DNA of 64,000 nucleotides from Taklimakanibacter deserti (GCA_003574785.1 QORU01000026.1:6499-70498), one strand, 5' to 3'; positions 27,185-36,989 are shown, counted from the first letter of the stretch. The notes: a model not told the origin generated them from the letters alone. Numbers and translations are program-made.

Positions 27185-29545
27185 TCACGCGCTCCCTTCA
27201 TCCAGCGCATGACGTTTCGGCCGCGCCTTGGTCTGCAATTCCATCTGTTTCTGCCGGGTCCGCTCCTGCTCGCGGAAGACCTGATTGCGTCCCGGCAGAT
27301 ATTGCTTGGGCCAGCCCTGCTCGCGTGCGCCATACCAGGCCTGCGCCTGATGGGCGAAATAGGGGTTCCACAGATGCGGCCGCGCCAGCGCCACCAGATC
27401 GGCGCGACGGGTGTGGAGGATGGTGTTGACTTGTGCGGGCTCGGTGATGGCGCCGACCGCCATGGTCGCCATCTTCGGCACATTGCGGATCGCCTCGGCG
27501 AAAGGCACTTGATACATGCGGCCATAGACGGGCTTCTGGTCGGGCACCGTCTGGCCGGACGAGACATCGATCAGGTCGCAGCCCGCCGCGCGGAACGTCT
27601 CGGCAATGACGAAGAGGTCGGCCTCGCTGACGCCACCCGGCTTCCAGTCGGAGGCCGAGATGCGCACCGACATCGGCCGTTCAACGGGCCACGCCCTGCG
27701 CATCGCCTGGAACACTTCCAGGGGGAAGCGCAAGCGGTTCTCGATGGTGCCGCCATATTCGTCCTGGCGGTGATTGGTGAGCGGCGAGATGAACGAGGCG
27801 AAGAGATAGCCATGGGCGCAATGGAGCTCGAGCATATCGAAGCCGGCGCGCGCGGCGCGCTCCGTGGCGGAAACGAACTCGCACCTGATGCGCTCCATGC
27901 CGGCGCGATCGAGCTCGGCCGGCAGATCGCTGATCGCTTCGAAATAGGGGATGGGCGAGGCCGAGACCAGGGGCCAGTTGTCTTGCGCGTCGGGCAGCGG
28001 ATGATCGGCATCTTCCCAGCCCAGTTGCGTCGAGCCTTTGCGCCCGGCATGGCCGAGCTGCATGCAGATCTTCGCATCGGAATTCGCATGGACGAATTCG
28101 ACGATGCGCTTCCATTGCGCCTCATGCCCGTCCGTCCATAGACCGGTACAGCCGGGCGTGATCCGCGCATCGGGCGACGGACAGGTCATCTCGACGAAGA
28201 TCAAGCCCATGCCGCCCAGCGCATGCGAGGCATAGTGCACAAGATGCCAGTCGGTCAGATTGCCCTGGGCATCGGCGGAATATTGCGCCATGGGCGACAT
28301 CACCACCCGGTTCACGACCTCCATGTCGCGCAGGCGGAATTTGGTGAACATCGGCGTCGGCCGCGATTCGCGGTAGTCATAACCGGTCTCGCGGTAATAG
28401 CGCTCATACCATTCGGTATCGGCCTTGGCGACGAAGCCCGGGTCGCGGACCAGGAGATTGTCATAGGTGATCGTCTTGGCGCGGCACATGACCACCATGG
28501 CGAATTGCATCGGCTCCATGTCGAAGGAGCGTTTCATATGCTCGAACCAGGCAAGCGACACATCGGCATTGTGCTGGACGATCTGGCAGGGCGTGCGGCG
28601 CGCCGCGTCATAGGCGGCGAAGGCCTCCTTCACGCTTGTCTCCGCATGCTTGACGGTCGCTTCGGACAGGCCGATGGCGCATTCCATGGCGAGCTTGGTG
28701 CCGGAGCCTATGGAGAAATGCGCCGAGGCCTTGGCGTCGCCCAAGAGCACGATATTCTTGTGCGACCAGTTCTCGCAGAAGATGCGCGGGAAGCGCCGCC
28801 AGTGCGAGCGGTTGAGCAAGAGCCCGTGCCCGTCGAGCTCTTGGGCGTAGAGAGCTTCGAGCTTGGCCCTCGAATCCTCTTCATCGGTCTCCTTGAAGCC
28901 GTGGCCATGCCAGCAGGCTTCGTCCATCTCGAAGACCCAGGTCGATTTGCCCTTCTCATATTGATAGGTATGGGCGCAGATCACGCCATGCGGCGTCTGC
29001 TTGAAGAAATAGTTGAATTCGTCCATCGGCCGGGTCGAGCCCATCCAGCAGAAGCGGTTGGCCTTGAGCGACACCGTCGGCTGGAAATGCTCCTTATAGT
29101 GCTCGCGGATCACCGAATTGATGCCGTCCGCCGCCACCACGATATCGGCCGATGAGCACAGCTGCTCGATCTCTTCCGGATCGATGCGGCGGCTGAAGGT
29201 CAGATGGACGCCCTCCTCGCGGCAGCGCGCATGCAGGAGCTTGAGCAAAGTGATGCGCGACAGGCCGCAGAAGCCATTGCCGCCGCAGCGCGCCTCATGG
29301 CCTTTGTAATGGATCGCGACATCGTCCCAATAGGCGAACTGCTTGCGGATGCGCGCATAGGATTGGGGATCATGGCACAGGAATTCATCGAGCGTGTCGT
29401 CGGAGAAGACGACACCGAAGCCGAAGGTGTCGTCATCCCGGTTCTGCTCGATGACCTCGATGTCCCAGTTGGGCTTCGCCTTCTTGGTCAGAAGGGCGAA
29501 ATAGAGGCCGCCGGGTCCACCGCCAATCACCTTGATCCGCATCAT
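27185..29545 (-). CDS. abmA: 2-aminobenzoyl-CoA monooxygenase/reductase (salicylyl-CoA 5-hydroxylase/OYE fusion)
   Basis: A 786-residue fusion. The N-terminal half is a group A flavin monooxygenase ([18 protein letters not shown] at residue 6; [16 protein letters not shown]; second FAD motif [20 protein letters not shown] near residue 270). From about residue 398 comes an old-yellow-enzyme reductase domain ([66 protein letters not shown]). This architecture is that of the enzyme described in Azoarcus evansii, which hydroxylates and then reduces 2-aminobenzoyl-CoA to a non-aromatic product. Homologs annotated as salicylyl-CoA 5-hydroxylase exist, but kynU and the ligase favour anthraniloyl-CoA. 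It lies between an exported VOC gene and ridA. Confidence 0.9.
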   Translation of the reverse strand: MMRIKVIGGGPGGLYFALLTKKAKPNWDIEVIEQNRDDDTFGFGVVFSDDTLDEFLCHDPQSYARIRKQFAYWDDVAIHYKGHEARCGGNGFCGLSRITLLKLLHARCREEGVHLTFSRRIDPEEIEQLCSSADIVVAADGINSVIREHYKEHFQPTVSLKANRFCWMGSTRPMDEFNYFFKQTPHGVICAHTYQYEKGKSTWVFEMDEACWHGHGFKETDEEDSRAKLEALYAQELDGHGLLLNRSHWRRFPRIFCENWSHKNIVLLGDAKASAHFSIGSGTKLAMECAIGLSEATVKHAETSVKEAFAAYDAARRTPCQIVQHNADVSLAWFEHMKRSFDMEPMQFAMVVMCRAKTITYDNLLVRDPGFVAKADTEWYERYYRETGYDYRESRPTPMFTKFRLRDMEVVNRVVMSPMAQYSADAQGNLTDWHLVHYASHALGGMGLIFVEMTCPSPDARITPGCTGLWTDGHEAQWKRIVEFVHANSDAKICMQLGHAGRKGSTQLGWEDADHPLPDAQDNWPLVSASPIPYFEAISDLPAELDRAGMERIRCEFVSATERAARAGFDMLELHCAHGYLFASFISPLTNHRQDEYGGTIENRLRFPLEVFQAMRRAWPVERPMSVRISASDWKPGGVSEADLFVIAETFRAAGCDLIDVSSGQTVPDQKPVYGRMYQVPFAEAIRNVPKMATMAVGAITEPAQVNTILHTRRADLVALARPHLWNPYFAHQAQAWYGAREQGWPKQYLPGRNQVFREQERTRQKQMELQTKARPKRHALDEGSA

Positions 29546-29565
29546 TCAGTCTCACGCGTTCGGGC

Positions 29566-30159
29566 TTATTTCGCCGGATCCTTGGGCGACCATAATATCG
29601 TGCCGCCGTCTTTTTCATACGCCATGCCCTTGGGATAGCTGATGGCCTCGAACTGCAGGCCCCAGGGCGCCATGAAATAGAGAATCGACTGGCCGGCCGC
29701 CGGACCCTGATCGACCGGCAAGGGTCCCATCATGGTCTTCACATTGTTGGCCTTGAGATAGTCGGCCGCCGCCTTGATGTCATCGACATAGAAGGCGATG
29801 TGATAGCCGCCGATATCGCTGTTCTTCGGTGTTGCGTCCTTCTGGTCGGGCGATGAATATTGGAAGAGCTCGATATTGGAGCCATAGCCGCAGCGCACCA
29901 GCGAGATCTGCTCGATCTTGGCGCGCGGATTAACGTTGAGCAGATCCTGCATGAAGGTGCCCTTGTCGTCGGAAAAAGGCCCGAAGGTCATCGCATGCTG
30001 GCAGCCCAGCACATTGGTGAAGAAATCGAGCGCCTGCTTGATGTCGGGAACCGTGACGCCGGTGTGGTCATGGCCGCGAAGGCCCGGCAGCGATCCGGCC
30101 ATCGCAGGCGTGATGAGGTAGAAGGCAAGCGACAAAGATGCGGCAAATCTTTTCAGCAT
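29566..30159 (-). CDS. Exported VOC/glyoxalase-fold protein
   Basis: ATG 30159 (GGAGGAAG upstream) gives 197 residues with a Sec signal peptide (MLKRFAASLSLAFYLITPAMA). The mature protein is a vicinal-oxygen-chelate fold: GHDHTGVTVPDIKQALDFFT with first His, SNIELFQYSSPDQ with Glu, GGYHIAFYVDDIKAAADYLK with second His and WGLQFEAISYPKG with last Glu. Export of a VOC enzyme is unusual. It heads the abmA operon directly downstream of two conserved boxes. Possible roles are periplasmic binding or ring-cleavage chemistry; not provable here. Confidence 0.8.
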   Translation of the reverse strand: MLKRFAASLSLAFYLITPAMAGSLPGLRGHDHTGVTVPDIKQALDFFTNVLGCQHAMTFGPFSDDKGTFMQDLLNVNPRAKIEQISLVRCGYGSNIELFQYSSPDQKDATPKNSDIGGYHIAFYVDDIKAAADYLKANNVKTMMGPLPVDQGPAAGQSILYFMAPWGLQFEAISYPKGMAYEKDGGTILWSPKDPAK

Positions 30160-30228
30160 GATGCTTCCTCCGGGACAGGCCGGTGCCGGGCCGGTCCGTT
30201 GTCTCGCGAACGGCACCTGGGAAATTAC

Positions 30229-30276
30229 TATAGAACTAAAATAATTCCCGAACAATGCTATAGGTCTAAACTAATT
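30229..30276 (-). promoter_or_regulatory. Two tandem 18-nt boxes (C1, C2) before the VOC-abmA operon
   Basis: TATAGAACTAAAATAATT (30229-30246) and TATAGGTCTAAACTAATT (30259-30276) repeat at a 30-bp spacing, about three helical turns. They lie 70-117 bp upstream of the VOC start codon and align to the boxes at 15267, 16511 and 38648. The 30-bp spacing suits cooperative binding on one face of DNA. Confidence 0.65.
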
Positions 30277-30335
30277 CTTGCGCGCGCCGCCTCACCACCG
30301 CATTTCCCCTACCCTTGCGGGGAGGGTAAATTCCA

Positions 30336-31865
30336 TCAAAGGCTCTCCACCGTCTTGAGCGCGCCTTCGAGGGCATTGCCGTTCTCGTCCTTCAGCGCCG
30401 CTTCGCGCAGGCGGCGCAGCCATTCGGCGCCGTCATCGCGCCCCTCCAATATCGGCAGCGCCGAGAGCACGCGATCATAGCGCGACAGCCCGCGTACATG
30501 GGTGTCGCTGTAGCCCTTGATCAGCCTCCGGCAGCGCAGCACCTCGACGGCGAGATCGTAGTTTCCCCGCGCCAGCCTTTCGACCTCACCGAGCCAGTGC
30601 GCGAGATGCGCCTGCTCCACTTCATGGCGCAGCAGCTTGCGGCGGAAGCGTGAGAAGCCGCCCAATATATAAAGTATGGTGAACCAGAAGATCGAATCGG
30701 TGCGTACTTGGCGGCCGCGATTGACCAGACGATCCATCGCCTTGAACAGGCGCGGCCGGTTTTCGATATAACGACCGAGGCGGGCCGGCAGCATGCCGCA
30801 CACTTCCTCCATGCGCGGATGCATGAATTCGGTGAGCTTGAGCAGCTGGCCGTCGCGCAGCCGCATCTCCTTGCGCACCTGCGCAAAGCGGCGACTCTGT
30901 GTTTTTATCCGCGCGACTCGGATGACATCGTCATAGGCCATGGCATTGGCGATGTATTTCGCGGCCTCGCGCGTCAAGGCGCGACCCTTGCCGTCGCCGC
31001 CGAGATCGTGGTCGAGGGCCGAGATCCGCACCAGGCGGCTCAGATATTCTTCGCCATAGGCGATGTCCTGGAACTCCACCACCTTGGCGAGGCCGGCGCG
31101 GGCCATCTCCTGGGCCTCGGGCGGCATCGCGTCCTTGACGCGCAGCACGAGGTCCTGGTAGCGCGCCGTGAGCTGGTCGGGCCCTTTGGTGATGGAAAGC
31201 TTGGGCTTCTTTTCGGGCGGTGCCGCCGGCACCGGCGCCAGGGCCGCATCGAAGGCTTCATGGAAGGCCCTGAGGCTCGCCTCGATGCCCTTGCCGCCGC
31301 TCCGGATCGTCGCTTCGAAACCGTCGCGGCTGAAGGGCAGCACGCCCGAGGCCGCCAGCGCGCCAAACAGGCTTGCCGAGATCACGCTGCCGTTTCTGAC
31401 CGCGATCCGCTCGAGATCGGCGGCGATGAAGCGCCGCGCCGTCTTGCGCGCCGTCTCGATGACCTGGCCGCCATCGCTGATGCCGTCACCCGGTACGACT
31501 TTCTCCGACACGGCATAGGCGCGGTGCGACGAAGCGATCAGGGTGGTGCGCTCCGGCGTCACCAGGCCGCGCATCATGGCGCGCCCGGCCTCCATGAGCT
31601 CGGCGGCAAGCACGATGTCGACATCGCCGGGCGACGGCATCAGCGCGAGGATCGGCGTCTTGCCGCGATCGGGCACCATCTCGATATAGTAGATCGTGGC
31701 GCCGGTGCGCTGCGCGACACCCGGCACCGAGGTCGCCTGCGCATACCAGCCGTTTTCCTCGGCGAGATGCACGATCCAGTCCGACACCACGCCGCCACCT
31801 TGCCCGCCGACCGCCAGGATCGCGAGTTTGATGATCTGATTCTGGCGTGACGCCTGAATATTCAC
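30336..31865 (-). CDS. iorB: Indolepyruvate ferredoxin oxidoreductase, beta (gamma-domain) subunit with C-terminal extension
   Basis: The frame extends upstream, but the best start is the GTG at 31865, which overlaps the iorA stop as GTGA and precedes the conserved NIQASRQNQIIKLAILAVGG. This gives 509 residues. The first about 200 form the pyruvate-ferredoxin-oxidoreductase gamma domain (LAVGGQGGGVVSDWIVHLAE, VPGVAQRTGATIYYIEMVP). The remaining about 300 are a helical extension typical of the long proteobacterial IorB type. With IorA it oxidatively decarboxylates aryl-pyruvates to aryl-acetyl-CoA. Between its stop and the VOC operon lies a small GC hairpin region (30300-30332). Confidence 0.85.
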   Translation of the reverse strand: MNIQASRQNQIIKLAILAVGGQGGGVVSDWIVHLAEENGWYAQATSVPGVAQRTGATIYYIEMVPDRGKTPILALMPSPGDVDIVLAAELMEAGRAMMRGLVTPERTTLIASSHRAYAVSEKVVPGDGISDGGQVIETARKTARRFIAADLERIAVRNGSVISASLFGALAASGVLPFSRDGFEATIRSGGKGIEASLRAFHEAFDAALAPVPAAPPEKKPKLSITKGPDQLTARYQDLVLRVKDAMPPEAQEMARAGLAKVVEFQDIAYGEEYLSRLVRISALDHDLGGDGKGRALTREAAKYIANAMAYDDVIRVARIKTQSRRFAQVRKEMRLRDGQLLKLTEFMHPRMEEVCGMLPARLGRYIENRPRLFKAMDRLVNRGRQVRTDSIFWFTILYILGGFSRFRRKLLRHEVEQAHLAHWLGEVERLARGNYDLAVEVLRCRRLIKGYSDTHVRGLSRYDRVLSALPILEGRDDGAEWLRRLREAALKDENGNALEGALKTVESL

Positions 31866-34024
31866 GGGGCTTGCCCCACTTTCGCGAAGCTGAGCGACTT
31901 CCGGTCGCGCCGTCTCTGCAGCCAGGAGATGACTGTCCGCCGCATTAAGGACACGAAACGCTCGAACAATCCCGGATTGTTGACGACATCGGCGCGATAG
32001 AAGGAGGGACACAGCACCGCGGCGTCGGCGACCTCGCCGCAATTGCCGCAGCCGACGCAGGACTGGTCGATCGATGCCACCGGATCGTCACGCAAAGGGT
32101 CATCGAGCTTCTTCACGCTGAGCGAGGGACAGCCTGACAGCCTGATGCAGGCGTGATCGCCGGTGCACACATCCTCATCGACGCCGAAGCGCGGCTTCAC
32201 CACCCGCTTGCCGTCATGGATCGCCTTGGCTAACAACGGCCTCTCGCGCCTTTGCTTGTTGAGCATGCATTCCGACGAAGCGACGATGACCTTGGGCCCT
32301 TTCTCCTTGGTGGTCAGCGCCTCGCGCAAAGTATCGCGCATGCGTGTGACGTCATAGGTGCGATCGATCCGGCGCACCCAACTGACGCCCACCCCTTTGA
32401 CTGCATCCTCGATCGGATGTTTCGTCGAGCGTGTCCGGTTGTTGGCGCGCGAGGACAATATGTCCTGCCCGCCGGTCGCCGCCGAATAGTAATTGTCGAC
32501 GACCAGGATGACGCCGTCGCTCTTGTTGAAGACGGCGTTGCCGACGCCCGACGCAAGACCATTATGCCAGAAGCCGCCATCGCCCATGATGGCGATCGAG
32601 CGCTTCTTCGCCGGCACGTTGAAGGCGGAGGCCGAGGCGGGACCCAGGCCATAGCCCATGGTGGTCGCCCCGATATTGAAGGGCGGCATGATCGAGAACA
32701 GATGGCAGCCGATATCGGCCGCGACATGGTGGGGCCCGAGCTCCCTCTCGACCAGCTTCATGGCCGAGAAGATCGGCCGCTCCGGACAGCCGGTGCAGAA
32801 GCCGGGTGGGCGCATCGGCACGACCTGCGCCAGATGCGAGACATCGGGCGGCGCTACCGGCGCATTGGGCAGACGGATCTTGGCGATGAGGAGCTCCGGC
32901 GCATGGGCGCGCAGGAATCCCGACAGGCCGTCGAGCATCACCTGCCCGGTATATTCGCCGGCCATCGGCAGGAAATCCTTGCCATGGAGCCGGGTCGGGG
33001 CGGCGGCCTTGTGCAGCATATGGCCGAAGGCCTGCTCGAGATGATCGGGCTGGCCCTCCTCGACGACCAGCACCGCGTCCTTGTCCGTGCAGAAGCCGAG
33101 GAACTCGTCATCGACCAGCGGATAGGTGACATTGAGGATGTAGAGCGGCACCATCGATGTGCCGTAGAGGTCGGCCAGTCCCAGACGCTGCAGCGCCCGG
33201 ATCACGCTGTTATACATGCCGCCCTGCAGCACGATGCCGACCTTGCCGCGCTTCGGTCCTGTCATCTCGTTGAGCTTGCGCGATTTGATGAAGTCGATCG
33301 CCGCCGGCCAGCGCTTCTTGACCTTCTCCTGCTCATGCAGGAAGGACGCGGGCGGCAGCACGATGCGCTGCGTGTCGCGGCGCGGCGCCTCGAGCGCTTC
33401 CGCCACCGACATGAGGGGGCGCTGATTGTCCTTGGCGATGAAGCGGCCATGCACATGGCAGGACCTGATCCTGACTTCCAGCATCACCGGCGTGTTGGTC
33501 GCTTCCGAAAGCGCAAAACCGTCTTCGACCGCCTTCACGATCGCTTCCAGATTGGGCTTGGGATCGAGCAGCCAGATCTGCGATTTCATCGCGAAGGAAT
33601 GGCTGCGCTCCTGCATGATGGAAGAGCCTTCGCCGTAATCCTCACCGACGATGATGAGCGCACCGCCAGTGACGCCGCCGGAAGAGAGATTGGCGAGCGC
33701 GTCGGAGGCGACATTGGTGCCGACCGTCGATTTCCAGGTCGCCGCCCCGCGAATGGGATAGTGCACGGAAGCCGCGAGCGCCGCCGCGGCTGCCGCTTCG
33801 CTGGCGCTCGCTTCGAAATGGACTCCGAGCTCGCCCAATATGTCCTGCGCATCGGCGAGCACGTCCATTAGGTGCGAAATTGGCGCGCCCTGATAGCCGA
33901 CGACATAGCCGACACCGCATTGCAGGAGCGCCTTGGTGATGGCGAGGATGCCCTCGCCGCGGAACTCCTCGCCGGCGCCGATCTTGAGTTGCTGGACTTC
34001 TTTTGCGAAGGAACGTTCGGCCAT
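31862..34024 (-). CDS. iorA: Indolepyruvate ferredoxin oxidoreductase, alpha subunit
   Basis: The 720-residue protein starts at ATG 34024 with GGAGGCTCACT upstream. An N-terminal pyrimidine-binding domain (VGYVVGYQGAPISHLMDVLA, then VGTNVASDALANLSSGGVTG) leads to a TPP domain (CTGCPERPIFSAMKLV; GDGGFWHNGLASGVGNAVF near residue 478, with NN about 30 residues later). Near the C-terminus are two Cys-rich clusters (CTGDHACIRLSGCPS; CVGCGNCG) for [4Fe-4S]. It would act with IorB, a ferredoxin being the acceptor. Tryptophan transamination gives indolepyruvate, so a second tryptophan route may run next to the kynurenine route. Confidence 0.9.
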   Translation of the reverse strand: MAERSFAKEVQQLKIGAGEEFRGEGILAITKALLQCGVGYVVGYQGAPISHLMDVLADAQDILGELGVHFEASASEAAAAAALAASVHYPIRGAATWKSTVGTNVASDALANLSSGGVTGGALIIVGEDYGEGSSIMQERSHSFAMKSQIWLLDPKPNLEAIVKAVEDGFALSEATNTPVMLEVRIRSCHVHGRFIAKDNQRPLMSVAEALEAPRRDTQRIVLPPASFLHEQEKVKKRWPAAIDFIKSRKLNEMTGPKRGKVGIVLQGGMYNSVIRALQRLGLADLYGTSMVPLYILNVTYPLVDDEFLGFCTDKDAVLVVEEGQPDHLEQAFGHMLHKAAAPTRLHGKDFLPMAGEYTGQVMLDGLSGFLRAHAPELLIAKIRLPNAPVAPPDVSHLAQVVPMRPPGFCTGCPERPIFSAMKLVERELGPHHVAADIGCHLFSIMPPFNIGATTMGYGLGPASASAFNVPAKKRSIAIMGDGGFWHNGLASGVGNAVFNKSDGVILVVDNYYSAATGGQDILSSRANNRTRSTKHPIEDAVKGVGVSWVRRIDRTYDVTRMRDTLREALTTKEKGPKVIVASSECMLNKQRRERPLLAKAIHDGKRVVKPRFGVDEDVCTGDHACIRLSGCPSLSVKKLDDPLRDDPVASIDQSCVGCGNCGEVADAAVLCPSFYRADVVNNPGLFERFVSLMRRTVISWLQRRRDRKSLSFAKVGQAP

Positions 34025-34036
34025 AGTGAGCCTCCG

Positions 34037-34537
34037 TCAATCTTGGTTCATATTCTGCAGCATCTTATGCAGGACGGAAATGAAGCTTTCATATTCGGCC
34101 TCGCTGACGCCGGCGAACACGTCGGAATAGCGCCGATACATGGCGGGCCAGAATTTGGCGAAGAGCTGCCGGCCCTCTTCCGTCAGATAGACCTCGCGCA
34201 CGCGCAGATCCTCCTTGCGCGGCCGGCTCTTGATCAGCCCCTGCTCCTCCATCGCATCGAGGGTGCGGCTCATGGTCGACTGCTCGGTGATCGTATGCAG
34301 CGCCAGGTCGTTCGCGGTCATGCCGGGCGTGATCGAGAGCACGGCGAGGGTGCGCATCTTCGCGGTGGTGAGGTCGAAGGACTTCAGCACCTCCAGCATG
34401 TCGGCATTCCAGCGCGCCGAAACGCGGTTGATGAGATAGGGCGCGAAATGATTGAGCCCGATCTCGCCGATCGATGGCGTAGCGTCCTGATCGGCATTGG
34501 CCGGCTTGAGCAAGGCAGTTCCGAAGCGCCCGACCAT
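34037..34537 (-). CDS. MarR-family transcriptional regulator
   Basis: ATG 34537 with GAGGTGATC upstream gives 166 residues. The winged helix reads MRTLAVLSITPGMTANDLAL, recognition region HTITEQSTMSRTLDAMEEQG and wing KEDLRVREVYLTEEGRQLF. The gene lies 12 bp before iorA and 5 bp after the flavoprotein gene, inside one minus-strand operon that starts with the cyclase-family gene. A perfect 18-bp palindrome at 36990-37007 before that operon is the likely binding site, giving autoregulation; this is inference. Confidence 0.87.
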   Translation of the reverse strand: MVGRFGTALLKPANADQDATPSIGEIGLNHFAPYLINRVSARWNADMLEVLKSFDLTTAKMRTLAVLSITPGMTANDLALHTITEQSTMSRTLDAMEEQGLIKSRPRKEDLRVREVYLTEEGRQLFAKFWPAMYRRYSDVFAGVSEAEYESFISVLHKMLQNMNQD

Positions 34538-34542
34538 GGTGA

Positions 34543-36123
34543 TCACCTCAAAGCTTGCGCCAGCATGAAACCCGAGCCGCCGCCGAGGCCGGCGCCGGGA
34601 TGGGTTGACGCGCCAATATGATAGAGATTGGGAATGAAGGTGCGGTGATTGACCGAGGACTTGAACGGCCGCCACAGGAAGGACTGGTCGAGGCCGCAGA
34701 AGCCGCCATAGGGATCGCCGCCGACGAGATTGATGTTCAGCCTTTCGAGATCGGCCGGTGAATAGGCCTTGCGGGCGAGCTTGTTGGCCCTGAAATCGGC
34801 GATGTGCCGGGCGAGGATCGCTTCGATGCGCTCCGCATAGGCTTCGCGCACGGTCTCGGTCCATTGACCGTCGGCCGGCACGGCGATCTCGCCCGCCGCA
34901 TCGCCCTTGATATGCCGCGGCGCTTCCGGCAGCTGCAGCCAGAGTATGGCGGTCCCCTCGGGGCAGCGGCTCGGATCGAGAGCATGGGGCTGCCCGACAC
35001 AAATGGTGGGCACTTCCGGCAGCATGCCGCGCTCGGCTTCATTCGCGGCCTTGGACACGCCGTCGAGGCCCGGCGTCAGATGCAGGAGCGCCACTTTCTC
35101 GAGACCGGCGGTCAGCCATCGAGGCGGCGATTTCAGCGCGTAGTGAAGCTGGAAATTGCCTTTGCCATAGCGGTAATTGCGCAGCGCGGTCTTGAGCTCG
35201 CCCGGCACCGTCCAGCCGTTGAGCAGCCGGTCATAGAGCTGGTTCGGCGTGACCGAGCAGATGACGCCTTGGCGCGCCACGATCTCCGCGCCGTCGGCGA
35301 GCTTCACGCCCCGCGCCGCGCCACCAGAGCCGGCGAGCACCGCGGCGACATCGGCCTTCGTCCTGATCTCGCCACCCGCCTCGCGGATGAGAGCGGCAAA
35401 GGCATCGAGCAATTTCTGCCCGCCGCCTTTGACGATGGGGGCACCCGCCGCCTCCAGCGCGAAGGCGATCACCTTTGCCATTTGCGCCGAATAGGCGCTT
35501 TCGGGCGAGAGGCCGGTATGCAACACCCAGGGCGCCCACAAGGCGCGGGCGACATCGGACTGGTAGTTCGATTCGAGCCAGGCCCGCGCCGTGGTGAGCG
35601 CTTCGCCGAAGAACTGCGCGAGCTGCCGGGGTCCCCGTCCCCAGGCCTCGCGCGCGAGGAGCTTGGCGGTCGGCCAACTCCACAGCTGGCCGCCGAGAAG
35701 CGCGAAGAGCAGGTGAGCATTGCGCTCGACCCCGCCGACATCGGCAAGATGCTGGGCGCCGTCGCCGGGGCTCAGCCGGTCGAGGGCTAAGCCATTGTCG
35801 GCACGCTTCATGCTGACGATGGCCGAGCGCCCGTCCGGCAGGAGCACCCCCGAAGGATGCTCGCTGTGGCAGAATTCGAGCCCATGCCGGCCGAGATCGG
35901 CGGCGAGCGCCGCATAGCCCGGCGATGTGATGAAGAGGACGAAGGTCGTCGCCATCACATCATGGATATAGCCGGGGGCGGTGATCTCTTCGGTGCGGAT
36001 GCAGCCGCCGATGCGATCATTGCGCTCGAGCATCAGGACGCGCTTGCCGTTCTTGCCGAGCATGGCGGCGGCGACCAGCGCGTTGATGCCGCTGCCGATG
36101 ATCACATAGTCAGGATCGGACAT
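34543..36123 (-). CDS. NAD(P)/FAD-dependent oxidoreductase (phytoene-desaturase-like)
   Basis: ATG 36123 with AGGAGGAGG upstream; 526 residues. The N-terminal FAD motif is YVIIGSGINALVAAAMLGKN, then RVLMLERNDRIGGCIRTEEI. The C-terminal FAD motif is GASTHPGAGLGGGSGFMLAQ. Members of this group include carotenoid desaturases and many uncharacterised oxidases. The protein is a distant paralog of the product of 37095-38630 across the divergent promoter. It follows the cyclase gene by 29 bp and precedes marR. Substrate unknown; amine or indole derivatives are guesses from the neighbours. Confidence 0.85.
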   Translation of the reverse strand: MSDPDYVIIGSGINALVAAAMLGKNGKRVLMLERNDRIGGCIRTEEITAPGYIHDVMATTFVLFITSPGYAALAADLGRHGLEFCHSEHPSGVLLPDGRSAIVSMKRADNGLALDRLSPGDGAQHLADVGGVERNAHLLFALLGGQLWSWPTAKLLAREAWGRGPRQLAQFFGEALTTARAWLESNYQSDVARALWAPWVLHTGLSPESAYSAQMAKVIAFALEAAGAPIVKGGGQKLLDAFAALIREAGGEIRTKADVAAVLAGSGGAARGVKLADGAEIVARQGVICSVTPNQLYDRLLNGWTVPGELKTALRNYRYGKGNFQLHYALKSPPRWLTAGLEKVALLHLTPGLDGVSKAANEAERGMLPEVPTICVGQPHALDPSRCPEGTAILWLQLPEAPRHIKGDAAGEIAVPADGQWTETVREAYAERIEAILARHIADFRANKLARKAYSPADLERLNINLVGGDPYGGFCGLDQSFLWRPFKSSVNHRTFIPNLYHIGASTHPGAGLGGGSGFMLAQALR

Positions 36124-36152
36124 GTCCTCCTCCTGAGCGATGGGCGTCGCCC

Positions 36153-36941
36153 CTAGCGCGCCACCAGCGCCAGCACGCGCAGCGGGCTGCCGGTGCCGTT
36201 CACGATCTTGAGCGGTGCCGCGATGAGGATGGCGCCCTTGGGCGGCAGCTTGTCGAGATTGCACAGGCTCGCCAAGCCGTAGCGATTCGACTTGTGCATC
36301 AGATTATGCGCCGGGAAGGGCGGCGTCATGCCGCCGGCGGAACCCGCATCGGTGCCGACCGTCTCGCTGCCCCAGCCGATGGCGCCCTTCGACAGGATAT
36401 ATTCGATGCAATCGACGGTCGGTCCCGGCGAATGCGGGCCCTTGTCATCGGCATTGAGGAACTCCTTCTCGCTGCCATTGCGGGTGTACCAGTCGGTGCG
36501 CATCAGGACCCAGCTGCCCTTTGCGATGTCGCCATGCTTTTTCTCCCAGGCGCGCACGCCGTCGGCCGAGAGCAGGAAGTCCGGGTTCTTCTTCACTTCG
36601 GCGCTGCAGTCGATGACATTGGCCGGCGCCACGAAATTCTTCGGATTGATCTTGTCGGTCGAGCCGTCGGCATAATCCTTGCCACTGATCCAGTGGATCG
36701 GCGCATCGAAATGCGTGCCGGAATGCTCGCCGAGCTTGAGCCAGTTCCATGACCAGAAGGGTCCGTTCTTGTCATAGTTGGAGATGTTGTGGATCTCGAT
36801 CGCGGGCGTGTTCTTGGCGAAGTCGGGCGGCAGCTTGATGAGCGGCGTCTGGGGCCCGAGCGGTGCCGAGAGATCGACCACCTCGACCGAGCCCGACAGA
36901 AGGGCTTCGGCCAATGAACTCAAATCTGCTTTCTGCGCCAT
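36153..36941 (-). CDS. Cyclase-family (kynurenine formamidase-like / isatin hydrolase-like) hydrolase
   Basis: The 262-residue protein has the metal-binding motif HSGTHFDAPIHW (about residue 73) and SVEVVDLSAPLGPQTPLIK near the start, both marks of the cyclase superfamily that includes bacterial kynurenine formamidase KynB and isatin hydrolase. It is longer than usual KynB (about 210 residues), nearer to the isatin hydrolase type. No other formamidase is visible, so it might supply the N-formylkynurenine step; isatin opening also yields an anthranilate precursor. It heads the minus-strand operon with iorAB. Confidence 0.78.
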   Translation of the reverse strand: MAQKADLSSLAEALLSGSVEVVDLSAPLGPQTPLIKLPPDFAKNTPAIEIHNISNYDKNGPFWSWNWLKLGEHSGTHFDAPIHWISGKDYADGSTDKINPKNFVAPANVIDCSAEVKKNPDFLLSADGVRAWEKKHGDIAKGSWVLMRTDWYTRNGSEKEFLNADDKGPHSPGPTVDCIEYILSKGAIGWGSETVGTDAGSAGGMTPPFPAHNLMHKSNRYGLASLCNLDKLPPKGAILIAAPLKIVNGTGSPLRVLALVAR

Positions 36942-36989
36942 GATTTCCTCCGCTGCGGCTTGCTGTTGTTTGCCTCATCCTATGCCCAA

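Noticed and set aside
30300..30332. Intrinsic terminator after iorB
   Set aside because: The stem (TACCCT / AGGGTA) is short and lacks a T-run on the minus strand.
32252..33871. Plus-strand frame of 539 codons opposite iorA
   Set aside because: Shadow of iorA, which has TPP and Fe-S motifs in the minus frame.
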